64,000 nt of DNA from Microbacterium sulfonylureivorans (GTDB taxonomy: Bacteria > Actinomycetota > Actinomycetes > Actinomycetales > Microbacteriaceae), in NCBI RefSeq assembly GCF_003999995.1, contig NZ_RJAD01000001.1, forward strand, positions 1,054,001 through 1,118,000. Reading direction: 5' to 3'. The notes under the pieces are model-generated. The model had not been told where the DNA came from, did no database searches, and saw only the letters and a program-made list of their open reading frames with translations. The position numbers and the translations under genes were made by a program. Shown here in pieces: positions 54,972 through 63,992 of the stretch; the first letter of the stretch is position 1, and each line of letters opens with the position of its first letter.

Positions 54972-57900
54972 ACGCCCTGCCGACGCGACGACGATCTGCG
55001 CGCGGATCGATCGGCATCGCCGCGGTCGCCACGCTGGTGGCGGCCGGGCTGGTGAGCATCCCGGCTGCGCCGGCCGCGGCCGACATCGAACCGCTGCCCC
55101 CCGAGGCCGACGTCTACCTCGTCTCACGCACCGATCAGGGCGTCTCGGGCTCGCCGTACCTCACGCCCGACGGGCAGAAGGCGGCGTACGTCTCCACCGC
55201 CGAGGACCTCGTCGACGGCACCCAGCCCGAGACGCCGAACGTCTTCCTCTCCACCGCGCTCGAAGGGTCGAGCGATCCGTTCTCGGCGGCGCCGCAGCTG
55301 GTCAGCCGCCCCGATGTCTCGCTCCCCGACGAGCCGGCGGACAACATGAGCTACGACCCCGTGGCGAGCGCGGACGGACGCTACGTCGCGTTCGTCAGCC
55401 ACGCCACGAACCTGGTCCCCGGCGGCGCCACCGCCGGCCGGGCGAGCGTCTACGTCCACGACCTGCTCGCCGGCACCACGGTCCGTCTCGACGCAGGGAC
55501 GGAGCCCGACGGCGACTCGTACGACCCCGACATCTCCGATGACGGCCGCTATGTCGTCTTCACGTCGGAGGCGACCAACCTGTGGGCGGGCGACACCAAC
55601 TCCGCCCCCGACGTATTCGTCGCCGATCTCGATCCGGCGGGCGACGGCTCGCGGGGCACCCCGTCCGTGCGCCGGCTGAGGGGAAGCGCGAACACCCCCG
55701 GCGGGATGTCGGAGCCCGCGATCAGCGGCAACGGCGAGTACATCGTGGTCACCGCATTCGTCGAGGACCCGGGGTCGAGTACGGCTGCCACCGACACACC
55801 TCGGCTGTTCCGCTTCCCGCGGGCCGCCGATCACCGCTACCTCACGCTCCTCGTCGGCGGTCACGACGGCGACCTCGATGCGACAGGCAAGGAGTTCGCC
55901 GGAGTCGCCGATGACTGCGGCGGAGCTCCCGCCGCCGTCGCCGGCACCCTGGACCCGTTCAATCGGGTCTACCTGACGGGACTCGGCACGACGTTCGTCA
56001 AGCGCACGGTCGGCGACGTGTGGGCGCCGGCCATCTCGTCGGACGGCTCTACCGTCGCCTACGCGACCACGCAGCCCGTCCAGCCTCTGAGCACGGATCC
56101 CGACGAACTGGCCGAGCCGGTGATCCGCGTCTCGACGATCGGCTGGCTCGACGCACGCGCCGACGACCTGGACTGCGTCGGCGAGTTCGGAAGCACCTCC
56201 GCGGTGGAGATGGGCGTCGGCGACGCTCCGAGCCTTTCAGCCAGCGGACGCACGATCGCGTTCGGCGGTCCGAGCGACATGAGCGGCGCCGACCGCTCGG
56301 TCCTGGCGATCGACACCCACACCCACGACGGGTTGTCGGTGTCGGAGACGATGGGCCAGCTGTCGGGGATCGGGTTCATCACGAGCGTCGACGTCTCCGA
56401 CATCCCCGCCTCCGCGGTCGCCGACTACGGCGCCGCCCTCGCGAACGCGCCGATCTACCGACTCCCCATCTACCGGCTGCCGATCTACCGGCTTCCGATC
56501 TACCGACTGCCGATCTACCGACTCATGATCGGCGACTCGCCGATCTATCGCCTCGACGTCGCCGATTCGCCCATCTACCGGCTCCCGATCTACCGGCTCC
56601 CGATCTACCGACTGCCGATCTACCGACTCGACATCCCCGGCGGATGGACCGAGCTGCTCGCCGACACCCCGTTCGCCGGCGACCTCAGCCAGAGCGTCCT
56701 CCTGGCGGACGTGCTCCAGTGGGCGAACGATCTGCTCGCCGGCACCGGCGGCCCGGCCGCGGAGCGCGTCGCCGCCGAGCGCATCCAGTCGCTCACCCTC
56801 AGCGACGTCGGGCTCGAGGGCACGGGCATCGACTCCCTCTCTCTGGCGTCGATGGTGCTCGGCGGGGCTCGCCTCGCCGACGTCGAGATCGCCGACGTCG
56901 AGGTCGCCGGCGACGACGAGCGGACCCCGCTCGAGCGCTGGCAGGCATCGGCCGATTCGCAAGGACTCTCGGTCACGCTCGACGAGGAGACGACGCTGGC
57001 CGAGCTGGACGCCGCCGGGCTGGCGATCGACCGCACCGGCGTCGATGCGGTGATCGCGAACAGCCTCCCCGTCGGAGACACGCTGCTCGACAGCATCCCG
57101 CTGGCACCCGCCTCGGACGCAACACCCGGCCTGCAGTTCGAAGGCACCCCGCTCGGCGACCTCGACGTCGCCGAGCTGACCGCGGACGCACAGCGGGCGA
57201 TCTTCGGGGAGGAGCGCACGGGCACCCTCGCGGCCAACGCCGCGGAGATCCTGCCCACGGCCACGGCCGCCGACCTCGCCGCCGGCGCTCCCGACGAGGT
57301 GACGCTCGGGACGATCCTGCTGTCGTTCCTCGAGAGCGCGGACTACCCGTGGGAGCAGATCGACCCGACGGTCATCCCCGCGAGCGCCGCGACGGAGGAG
57401 TCCGAGCCGCGCTGGTGCGACGGCTGGGATCGGTGCGGCTCGTTCGTGCAGTACCAGTTCACCTTCGACCCGGGCCCGGGCGAGCCGACGACCCTGCCCG
57501 CGCCGACCGCGTCGATCGAACTGCCGGGGGCAGCCCGCCCCCGGGCGATCAGGAGCGGCGGATCCGGCCCGTCCTTCGGCCAGTCCGACGCCGAGACCTA
57601 CGTCGGCCCGGTCCTCGAAGACGGATCGATGCTGACCTTCCCCCTGCCCGACACCGCGGGGGGCACCGTCCGCGAGTTCACGGTCGACTTCACGGAGGTG
57701 CGCCGGCCCGGGTCGTGGAGTTCGCGCGGTGCGCTGACGAGCGGGGATGCCTCCGCCGAGGCGTTCCTCTCCATGCCGCTCGCCGACGACTACACGTACT
57801 ACGACGCGGCGGCGAACAACCGCACGCCCGAGGGCGAATGGGTGACGTCCACAGAGGGCGGCGGCGGCGTCGTCCTGCGTCCGGGGAGCGTCTACTACGA

Positions 57901-60900
57901 GTGGGTCGCGCCCTACAACATCATGTTCGACGAGGACACCGGTGAGCGCGAGTTCGGTCCCGCCGACGACGAGGACTGGTTCCTCGTCGACGCCCCCGCT
58001 CCCGGAAAGCGCCTGGTGATCTCGACCAACGCCTCCGACGGTCAGATCGCGCTCGAGCTGTTCAAGCCGACCCCGACCACGACGCCCCTCGGCGTCGAGT
58101 CGCGGGGCGAGGCGCCCGGCACGGGCGTGGCGGAGCAGGACTCCCGCGACGCGTCCGCACCCGCCGAATCGGGCGCCGACGCCCCCGCCGCGACGGCCGA
58201 TCACGTGCTGGTCGACCAGGCGTCCGTCGGCGGCGACGGCACCGCCACGGTCGAAGCCGCGTCCGCCTCGGTCGACGGCGACGGCCGCTGGCTCGTCCGC
58301 GTGACGAGCGGCACGGGCGAGGCGGGCAGGCAGCTGTATTCGCTGCGCGCGACCTACGAAGATGAAGCCGCCGAGCAGTCGTGCCTTCCGTTCACGCCGG
58401 CCTTCGAGCTCGATCCCACGTGGCAGCCGCCGCTCGTCGACGAGGTGACGGGCGTCACCGCGGCGACGAACACGCTCTACCTGACCGACGTCACCCGCAT
58501 GCGCCAGCTCTACGGCAAGACGGCCACCGACGACGTCGAGACCGCTCTTCGCGTGGTCGACGCGTGGAGCGAGCTGAACGACATCGGCGTGGACGGCGCG
58601 CTCGTCTCGGTCGATGCCGACCCCGCCGTCCAGGCAGCTCGCGCGGTCGTCGACCAGAACCCCTGCGCGATGTCGGCGCGTCGCACGCTCGCGGCGGCGA
58701 TCAACCGCTACCTCGCGTCCGTGGTCGAGTCGAGCGGTGCGGAAGTGCGCAGCATCGTCGTGCTGGGCGGCGACGACGTCATCCCGTTCGCTCCTGTGGC
58801 GCAGAACACCGCACAGTTCAACGAGAGCGGACATGCCGCGGACCTGCGGCTGGACGAGCTCGCCGACGGCTCTCCGTGCCCGGCGGTCACGGCCGGGAGC
58901 CCCGATGCGTGCGCGACGCCGCTGTCGGCGGCTGCGGCAGGCGACTACATCCTCACCGACGACCCGTACGGTCTGGCCGACGCCTACCAGTCGCTCGGCG
59001 GCTACCTCTACGTGCCGACGGTCGCCCTCGGCAGGCTGGTCGACACCCCGGAGCAGATCGTCGCCCAGCTCGACCGCTACCGCGACTCGCTGACGGGCCT
59101 GCTCGAGGCGGACACCTCGCTGACCGGCGGCTACGGCGCCTGGGCCGAGCTCCCCGAGCAGGTCGACGCCAACCTGACGTGGCGGCTCTCGGGTGAGAGC
59201 CCGCCGCTGCTGGAGCCCTGGACCGAGTCGGATGCGCTCGACCGGCTGCTGCCGCTGTCGGAGGACGCCCCCCGGATCGTGTCGCTGAACACTCATGCCG
59301 ACGAGCAGAACCTCCTGCCGGGTGTCGAGGACGCCGCACAGGGAGCGCCCGAGGGCGCCGACCTCATCGCCGCGGACGAGGTCTTGACGGAGGCATCCCG
59401 GCTCGACCAGTCGCTGGTGTTCATGATCGGCTGCCACGCGGGCAACAATCTGCCGACGTCCTACTACGGCGACGTGACCGACTGGGCGGATGTCTTCGGG
59501 AACGCCGCCGGCTTCGTCGGCAACACCGGGTTCGGCCTCGCGAACAACGTCACGACCGCGCTCAGCGAGCGGCTGCTCGCCACGTTCGCCGACTGGATCG
59601 GGGTGGAGACCGACGATCGGAGCGTCTCGGCGGGCGAGGCGCTGATGTTCGCCAAGCAGTCGTACCTCGGCCAGATCGGAAGGTACTCGGGCTACGACGA
59701 GAAGGTGCTCATGCAGGCCGTGTACTACGGCGTGCCGATGTACGGCTTCGTCAGCGACCAGCCCGCGAAGAAGGCACCGCCGCTGCCCGCCGTCGCGGAG
59801 GGGCTCACGTTCGTCGATGAGGGCGACGGGCTCGCGAGCGCCTCTCTCACGCTCACGCCGACCTTCACGGCGCGCAGCGTCGACCCCGACGGCAGCGACG
59901 GCTCCGAACCGGCGCAGACCTATCTCACGGTGGGCGACGAAGCGCCCCTCACGGTGGCCGGGCAGCCCGCCCTGCCGAAGACGGTGATGCAGGTGCCGCT
60001 CTCCGACGACGAGGGCAGGAGCCCCCGGGGAGCACTGATCACAGGGCTCACCTCGGAGTTCACGTCGAACGTGCAGCCGCTCGTGGTCGACCCGCGCATC
60101 GGCGTCGAGACGAGTTCGGTGACCAAGCAGGGCGTCGCCTTCCCCTCGGCCTTCGCCGGGATCGCGTCGCAGGAGACTCCTGCCGGTCCGGTGGGGCTCC
60201 TGGTGGTGACTCCGGCCAGCGTGCAGGCAGCGGTGAACGGCGTCGGCCGCATCGAGACGTTCACCTCGATGGATGTCTCGGTGCTGTACGGCGACGACGC
60301 GTCGGGCGACGTCACTGCTCCGGTGGTCGTCAGCCGTGACACCGGATGGCCGTTCTCCGTCTCCGCCTACGATCCCGGCGGCACCCCGATCTCGCGCGTG
60401 CTGCTGCTCGTCCAGCCGTTGGCCGACGGCGCAGCCGACGGGGAGGCGCAGGAGTGGATCCCCGTCGAGCTGACCCCGTCGGGATCGGAATGGCGGGCGT
60501 CGCGACCCGCAGAGATCGACGGACCGTTCCGCTGGATCCTGCAGGTCGTGGATGCCGCGGGCAACGTGACCACCGACAGCGACCGAGGGCGTCTTCCGGC
60601 CGTGGACACGGCCGATCCGACGCTCGCGGCCGGTGGCGACGAGCTCGTGGTGACCTCGGGCGACCGGGTCGTGCGCAGCGTCGTGGTCGGCGACGTCGAG
60701 CCGGGTGATGCGCTGACCGGTCAGTACCGGCTGCTCCGCGCCGGTGGCGACGTCGAGCGGTTCGGACCGCTCACGGTCGAGACCGGGGCGGACGGGGTGA
60801 CCCGCGCCGTGTTCGATCTCACCGTCGACACCCCGGGCGAGTTCACCGTCGAGCTGAAGGTGTGCCGCGGCGGCGGGCCGAGCTGCAGCGAGCCGTCGGC

Positions 60901-62026
60901 CTTCGGACTGACCGTGTCGCCGGAGAACACCGCACCGACAGCCACCGTCGCATTCCTCGAGGACGAGGCGACGCCGGCGTCGACGCTGCACGCGGACGGG
61001 ATCGGCAGCGACCCCGACGGCGACGTCGTGAGCATGGCCTACCGCTGGTACCGGAACGGGGTCGTGCTCGACGGAGCCGTCTCGTGGTCGCTCGCGCTCA
61101 CCGGCATCGCCGCACCCGGCGACGTGTTCACCGTCGAGGCGATCCCGAACGACGGCAAGACGGACGGGCACTCGGCCTTCGTCGAGATCGCCGTCGGTGA
61201 GGATGTCCCGCTCCCCACGATCGCGGTCTGGGCGACGTCGGACGGCGTGGCCTACGACGAGGGAACATGGGCGACGGCCGACGTCGTCGTCTCCTTCACC
61301 TGCACGGGCGCGGGCGTGACGTGCCCCGAGCCTTTCACCGTCACCGCCGATACCGCGGGCACGCTCGTGGAGCGGACGATCACCGACGAGCTCGGCCGCG
61401 AGGCGAAGGCAGGGATCGTCGTCACGCGCGACACGACACTGCCGAGACTGGCGCCGGTCGTCACGCCGAACCCCGTCGCCGTCGGCGGGGCCGCGACCGC
61501 CGTCGCCGCGGCCACCGACACCGGCTCGGGGATCGCCACGCAGTCGTGCGACGCACCGAACACAGCCACGGCCGGATCGAAGACGCTCACCTGCCGCGCG
61601 ACCGACGTCGCCGGCAACAGCGCCGCCGCGACCGCGTCCTACACCGTGATCGCCCCGTCCCCCGCCTGCCGCACCGGCAGCAGGGTCGCCCTGCAACCCG
61701 TCAACCCCGACGGATCGAGCGTGTTCCCCCGCATCTCCGCCATACCCGTCCTCTTCCGCCTCTGCGACGAGTTCGGCCGGCTCGTCACCGCCAAAGGCTC
61801 GGTGACCGGCATCACCCAGGTCTCGGCGACCGCACTGCCGACCAAGGGCGTGAACGTCAACGAGCGACCGCTGCTGCTGCCCACCGTCAAGCCCGTCTAC
61901 ATCCCGCTCGTCGGGCTCTGGGCCGGATCGATCGGGTCCGCCACGCTCAAGGGCGGCCAGCAGTACACCTACCGGATCGACCTCGCCGACGGCACCTCGT
62001 TCACCTTCGCCTTCGGGATCAAGTGA
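54968..62026 (+). CDS. Giant exported C25/clan CD-type cysteine peptidase with PD40 propeller and PIYRL repeats
   Basis: This 2352-residue protein has a signal peptide (1-38). A PD40/TolB-type propeller (about 45-480) follows with repeats such as DPVASADGRYVAFVS, DPDISDDGRYVVFTS and APAISSDGSTVAYAT. Ten PIYRL pentapeptides lie at 495-554. A peptidase region is centred on His1443 (SLNTHADEQN) and Cys1489 (FMIGCHAGNN), the clan CD dyad with a 46-residue gap, preceded by VVLGGDDVIPFAPVA as in gingipain-like C25 domains. Ig-like domains fill the C-terminus, with no LPXTG signal. The peptidase would act outside the membrane. It overlaps both neighbours. Confidence 0.85.
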   Translation: MNALPTRRRSARGSIGIAAVATLVAAGLVSIPAAPAAADIEPLPPEADVYLVSRTDQGVSGSPYLTPDGQKAAYVSTAEDLVDGTQPETPNVFLSTALEGSSDPFSAAPQLVSRPDVSLPDEPADNMSYDPVASADGRYVAFVSHATNLVPGGATAGRASVYVHDLLAGTTVRLDAGTEPDGDSYDPDISDDGRYVVFTSEATNLWAGDTNSAPDVFVADLDPAGDGSRGTPSVRRLRGSANTPGGMSEPAISGNGEYIVVTAFVEDPGSSTAATDTPRLFRFPRAADHRYLTLLVGGHDGDLDATGKEFAGVADDCGGAPAAVAGTLDPFNRVYLTGLGTTFVKRTVGDVWAPAISSDGSTVAYATTQPVQPLSTDPDELAEPVIRVSTIGWLDARADDLDCVGEFGSTSAVEMGVGDAPSLSASGRTIAFGGPSDMSGADRSVLAIDTHTHDGLSVSETMGQLSGIGFITSVDVSDIPASAVADYGAALANAPIYRLPIYRLPIYRLPIYRLPIYRLMIGDSPIYRLDVADSPIYRLPIYRLPIYRLPIYRLDIPGGWTELLADTPFAGDLSQSVLLADVLQWANDLLAGTGGPAAERVAAERIQSLTLSDVGLEGTGIDSLSLASMVLGGARLADVEIADVEVAGDDERTPLERWQASADSQGLSVTLDEETTLAELDAAGLAIDRTGVDAVIANSLPVGDTLLDSIPLAPASDATPGLQFEGTPLGDLDVAELTADAQRAIFGEERTGTLAANAAEILPTATAADLAAGAPDEVTLGTILLSFLESADYPWEQIDPTVIPASAATEESEPRWCDGWDRCGSFVQYQFTFDPGPGEPTTLPAPTASIELPGAARPRAIRSGGSGPSFGQSDAETYVGPVLEDGSMLTFPLPDTAGGTVREFTVDFTEVRRPGSWSSRGALTSGDASAEAFLSMPLADDYTYYDAAANNRTPEGEWVTSTEGGGGVVLRPGSVYYEWVAPYNIMFDEDTGEREFGPADDEDWFLVDAPAPGKRLVISTNASDGQIALELFKPTPTTTPLGVESRGEAPGTGVAEQDSRDASAPAESGADAPAATADHVLVDQASVGGDGTATVEAASASVDGDGRWLVRVTSGTGEAGRQLYSLRATYEDEAAEQSCLPFTPAFELDPTWQPPLVDEVTGVTAATNTLYLTDVTRMRQLYGKTATDDVETALRVVDAWSELNDIGVDGALVSVDADPAVQAARAVVDQNPCAMSARRTLAAAINRYLASVVESSGAEVRSIVVLGGDDVIPFAPVAQNTAQFNESGHAADLRLDELADGSPCPAVTAGSPDACATPLSAAAAGDYILTDDPYGLADAYQSLGGYLYVPTVALGRLVDTPEQIVAQLDRYRDSLTGLLEADTSLTGGYGAWAELPEQVDANLTWRLSGESPPLLEPWTESDALDRLLPLSEDAPRIVSLNTHADEQNLLPGVEDAAQGAPEGADLIAADEVLTEASRLDQSLVFMIGCHAGNNLPTSYYGDVTDWADVFGNAAGFVGNTGFGLANNVTTALSERLLATFADWIGVETDDRSVSAGEALMFAKQSYLGQIGRYSGYDEKVLMQAVYYGVPMYGFVSDQPAKKAPPLPAVAEGLTFVDEGDGLASASLTLTPTFTARSVDPDGSDGSEPAQTYLTVGDEAPLTVAGQPALPKTVMQVPLSDDEGRSPRGALITGLTSEFTSNVQPLVVDPRIGVETSSVTKQGVAFPSAFAGIASQETPAGPVGLLVVTPASVQAAVNGVGRIETFTSMDVSVLYGDDASGDVTAPVVVSRDTGWPFSVSAYDPGGTPISRVLLLVQPLADGAADGEAQEWIPVELTPSGSEWRASRPAEIDGPFRWILQVVDAAGNVTTDSDRGRLPAVDTADPTLAAGGDELVVTSGDRVVRSVVVGDVEPGDALTGQYRLLRAGGDVERFGPLTVETGADGVTRAVFDLTVDTPGEFTVELKVCRGGGPSCSEPSAFGLTVSPENTAPTATVAFLEDEATPASTLHADGIGSDPDGDVVSMAYRWYRNGVVLDGAVSWSLALTGIAAPGDVFTVEAIPNDGKTDGHSAFVEIAVGEDVPLPTIAVWATSDGVAYDEGTWATADVVVSFTCTGAGVTCPEPFTVTADTAGTLVERTITDELGREAKAGIVVTRDTTLPRLAPVVTPNPVAVGGAATAVAAATDTGSGIATQSCDAPNTATAGSKTLTCRATDVAGNSAAATASYTVIAPSPACRTGSRVALQPVNPDGSSVFPRISAIPVLFRLCDEFGRLVTAKGSVTGITQVSATALPTKGVNVNERPLLLPTVKPVYIPLVGLWAGSIGSATLKGGQQYTYRIDLADGTSFTFAFGIK
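56450..56629 (+). repeat. Ten in-frame PIYRL pentapeptide repeats
   Basis: 15-base units of CCGATCTACCGRCTS type encode five PIYRL, then MIGDS, one PIYRL, DVADS and four PIYRL (residues 495-554 of the exported peptidase). Synonymous codons vary between units, so the peptide rather than the DNA is conserved. Confidence 0.95.
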
Positions 62027-62544
62027 TGGCGGACGCGAACGACGAGGTGACGGATGCCGCGGCCGACGCGCTCGCGTCGACCATGCTCGGCGAGGTGACC
62101 GCCGAGATCGCGCACGCCGACGAGAAGGCGTCGCTGCTCATCGGCAGCCTCGGGATCGCCTTCTCTATCGTGCTGAGCGGGCTGCTCGGCGGCGACTGGA
62201 CGACCGAGACGCTGTCGACCGTCGGGCTCGCACTCTGGGTCGGCGGCGCGCTGGCGGCGATCCTGTCGGTCGTCTCGGCGTCGCTCGCCGTGTGGCCACG
62301 ACTCAGCAAGGCGCCGGCCGGCGGCGTGATCACGTTCTGGGGCCATGTGCAGGGATACCCGTCGCACCGGTCGCTCATGTCTGCGATGGGCGAGCATGCC
62401 ATCCCCGAGCCCGAGCGCACGTATCAGCAGCTGTTCGTGCTGTCCGCCGTCGTGCAGCGCAAGTACCGGTGCATCCGCTGGTCGATGGTGCTCGCCGGCG
62501 TCGCCGCGGTGCTGGTCGCGATCGCATTTCTGTTCGTCGCGTGA
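62026..62544 (+). CDS. Pycsar-TM-effector-like membrane protein
   Basis: This 172-residue protein has an N-terminal helix EVTAEIAHADEKASLLIGSL leading into a first membrane segment, a second (about 58-84), a cytosolic-type loop (GGVITFWGHVQGYPSHRSLM) and a C-terminal QLFVLSAVVQRKYRCIRWSM before a last helix (about 153-172). The A-D-x-K-A helix and the final K-Y-x-x-I/L-R segment match the DUF5706/Pycsar effector TM family, which damages the inner membrane when bound to cyclic nucleotides. The start overlaps the peptidase stop (TGATG). The match is by pattern only. Confidence 0.75.
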   Translation: MADANDEVTDAAADALASTMLGEVTAEIAHADEKASLLIGSLGIAFSIVLSGLLGGDWTTETLSTVGLALWVGGALAAILSVVSASLAVWPRLSKAPAGGVITFWGHVQGYPSHRSLMSAMGEHAIPEPERTYQQLFVLSAVVQRKYRCIRWSMVLAGVAAVLVAIAFLFVA

Positions 62545-62580
62545 CCGGAGGCCGCGCGCCGCGTTCGCGCTGCGCCGCGT

Positions 62581-63825
62581 TCAGTCCTCGAGCGGAGTGA
62601 CGGCAGCGACCGCCTGATCGTCCTCCGTCGCGACGAGCTGCCCGCAGGCGCCGTCGATCTCCTTGCCACGGGTGTCGCGCAGGGTCGTCGGGATGCCGGC
62701 GTCGTTGAGCCTGCGGACGAACTCGTTCTGCACGGGGACCTCGGACGCCGTCCAGATCGATCCCGGCGTCGGGTTCAGCGGGATCGGGTTGACGTGCACC
62801 CAGCCGCGACCGCGGGCGTTGAGCTTCTCCGCCAGGAGATCCGCGCGCCACGCGTGGTCGTTCATGTCCTTGATGAGCGCGTACTCGATCGACACGCGGC
62901 GCCCGGTCTTGTCGAAGTAGGCACGGGCGGCATCGAGCGCCTCGTCGACCTTCCACCGCGAGTTCACCGGGATCAGCTCGTCGCGCAGCCGGTCGTCGGG
63001 CGCGTGGAGTGACAGGGCGAAGGTGACGGGGATGTCCTCGTCGGCGAGCTTGGTGATCGCCGGCACGAGGCCGACCGTCGAGACCGTCACGCCGCGAGCG
63101 CTCATGCCGAGGCCGTGGGCTTTGTCGGTCATGACTCGGACCGCCTGCATGACGCGGGCGTAGTTGGCGAGCGGCTCGCCCATGCCCATGAAGACGATGT
63201 TCGAGACCCGCTCCGCCGAGTGGTCGTCCTTCTTCTTGCCGCCGAGGCCGCCATCGGCGATGAGGCGGTTGGCGCGCACGATCTGCTCGACGATCTCGGC
63301 CGCCGACATGTTGCGGGTGAGGCCTGCCTGGCCGGTCGCGCAGAACGGGCAGTTCATGCCGCACCCGGCCTGGGACGACACGCAGAGGGTGATGCGTCCG
63401 GGGTAGCGCATCAGCACCGACTCGACGAGGGCGCCGTCGTGCAGCTTCCACAGGAACTTGATCGTGTCGCCGCGGTCGGTCTCGAGGCGTCGCACCTCCG
63501 TGAGGAGGGGCGGCAGCATCCCGTGCACGAACTCCTCCCGGCCCTCGGCGGGAAGGTCGGTCATGTCGGCCGGGTCGTGGGTCCAGTGCTGGAAGTAGTG
63601 CTTCTCGAGCTGCTTCGCGCGGAAGCCGGGGAGCCCGAGCTCCTTCACCTTCGCGACGCGCTCGTCGGGGGTGAGATCGGCGAGGTGCACGGGGGGCTTG
63701 CCGCGCTTCGGGCTCGCGAACTGGAGAAGCGGACGCCCCTCGGCGTCCTTCTTCTGCGACCAGCCCTCCGTCGCCGGTCGCACCTGGCGGGGCTTGGTGG
63801 CGCGCACGGGAGGCTCGGTGGTCAT
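62581..63825 (-). CDS. rlmN: 23S rRNA (adenine-2503-C2)-methyltransferase
   Basis: This 414-residue radical-SAM enzyme has the cluster motif in [20 protein letters not shown] (C-x3-C-x2-C), [40 protein letters not shown] and the catalytic Cys in GACGQLVA near the C-terminus. It methylates C2 of A2503 in 23S rRNA and the matching tRNA adenosine. The ATG at 63825 was chosen because TACCCT (63837-63832) precedes it by six bases; the longer open frame begins inside the promoter. Confidence 0.96.
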   Translation of the reverse strand: MTTEPPVRATKPRQVRPATEGWSQKKDAEGRPLLQFASPKRGKPPVHLADLTPDERVAKVKELGLPGFRAKQLEKHYFQHWTHDPADMTDLPAEGREEFVHGMLPPLLTEVRRLETDRGDTIKFLWKLHDGALVESVLMRYPGRITLCVSSQAGCGMNCPFCATGQAGLTRNMSAAEIVEQIVRANRLIADGGLGGKKKDDHSAERVSNIVFMGMGEPLANYARVMQAVRVMTDKAHGLGMSARGVTVSTVGLVPAITKLADEDIPVTFALSLHAPDDRLRDELIPVNSRWKVDEALDAARAYFDKTGRRVSIEYALIKDMNDHAWRADLLAEKLNARGRGWVHVNPIPLNPTPGSIWTASEVPVQNEFVRRLNDAGIPTTLRDTRGKEIDGACGQLVATEDDQAVAAVTPLED

Positions 63826-63884
63826 GCTTCGAGGGTAGGGGACGCACCTGAACGGATGCCTCAACCAGGACTAGCGTGGTGCGC

Positions 63885-63992
63885 GTGGACGGCGCGGCGC
63901 CGATGTCGCTCCGTCCCGGGCGGCTGGGGCTGCCGGGACGGCTGCTCGCTCGCGCGCCGAGCAGCCGCGGCGCCTGCGTGAGGGAGCGGTGA
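63885..63992 (+). CDS. Possible 35-residue leaderless small protein before a downstream gene
   Basis: The frame from GTG 63885 to TGA 63990-63992 encodes DGAAPMSLRPGRLGLPGRLL followed by ARAPSSRGACVRER. TAGCGT (63872-63877) lies seven bases before the GTG. The stop overlaps an ATG at 63992 (TGATG) that probably begins the next gene, running off the window. The Arg/Pro-rich composition is typical of unselected high-GC frames, so this may be a leader rather than a protein. Confidence 0.3.
   Translation: MDGAAPMSLRPGRLGLPGRLLARAPSSRGACVRER

Noticed and set aside
56450..56629. CRISPR-like or satellite DNA repeat
   Set aside because: The 15-base units are in frame, vary at synonymous positions and have no spacers; it is a coding repeat.
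56237..61696. Long minus-strand open frame opposite the exported peptidase
   Set aside because: Same composition artefact; the plus strand has a signal peptide, propeller motifs and a catalytic dyad.
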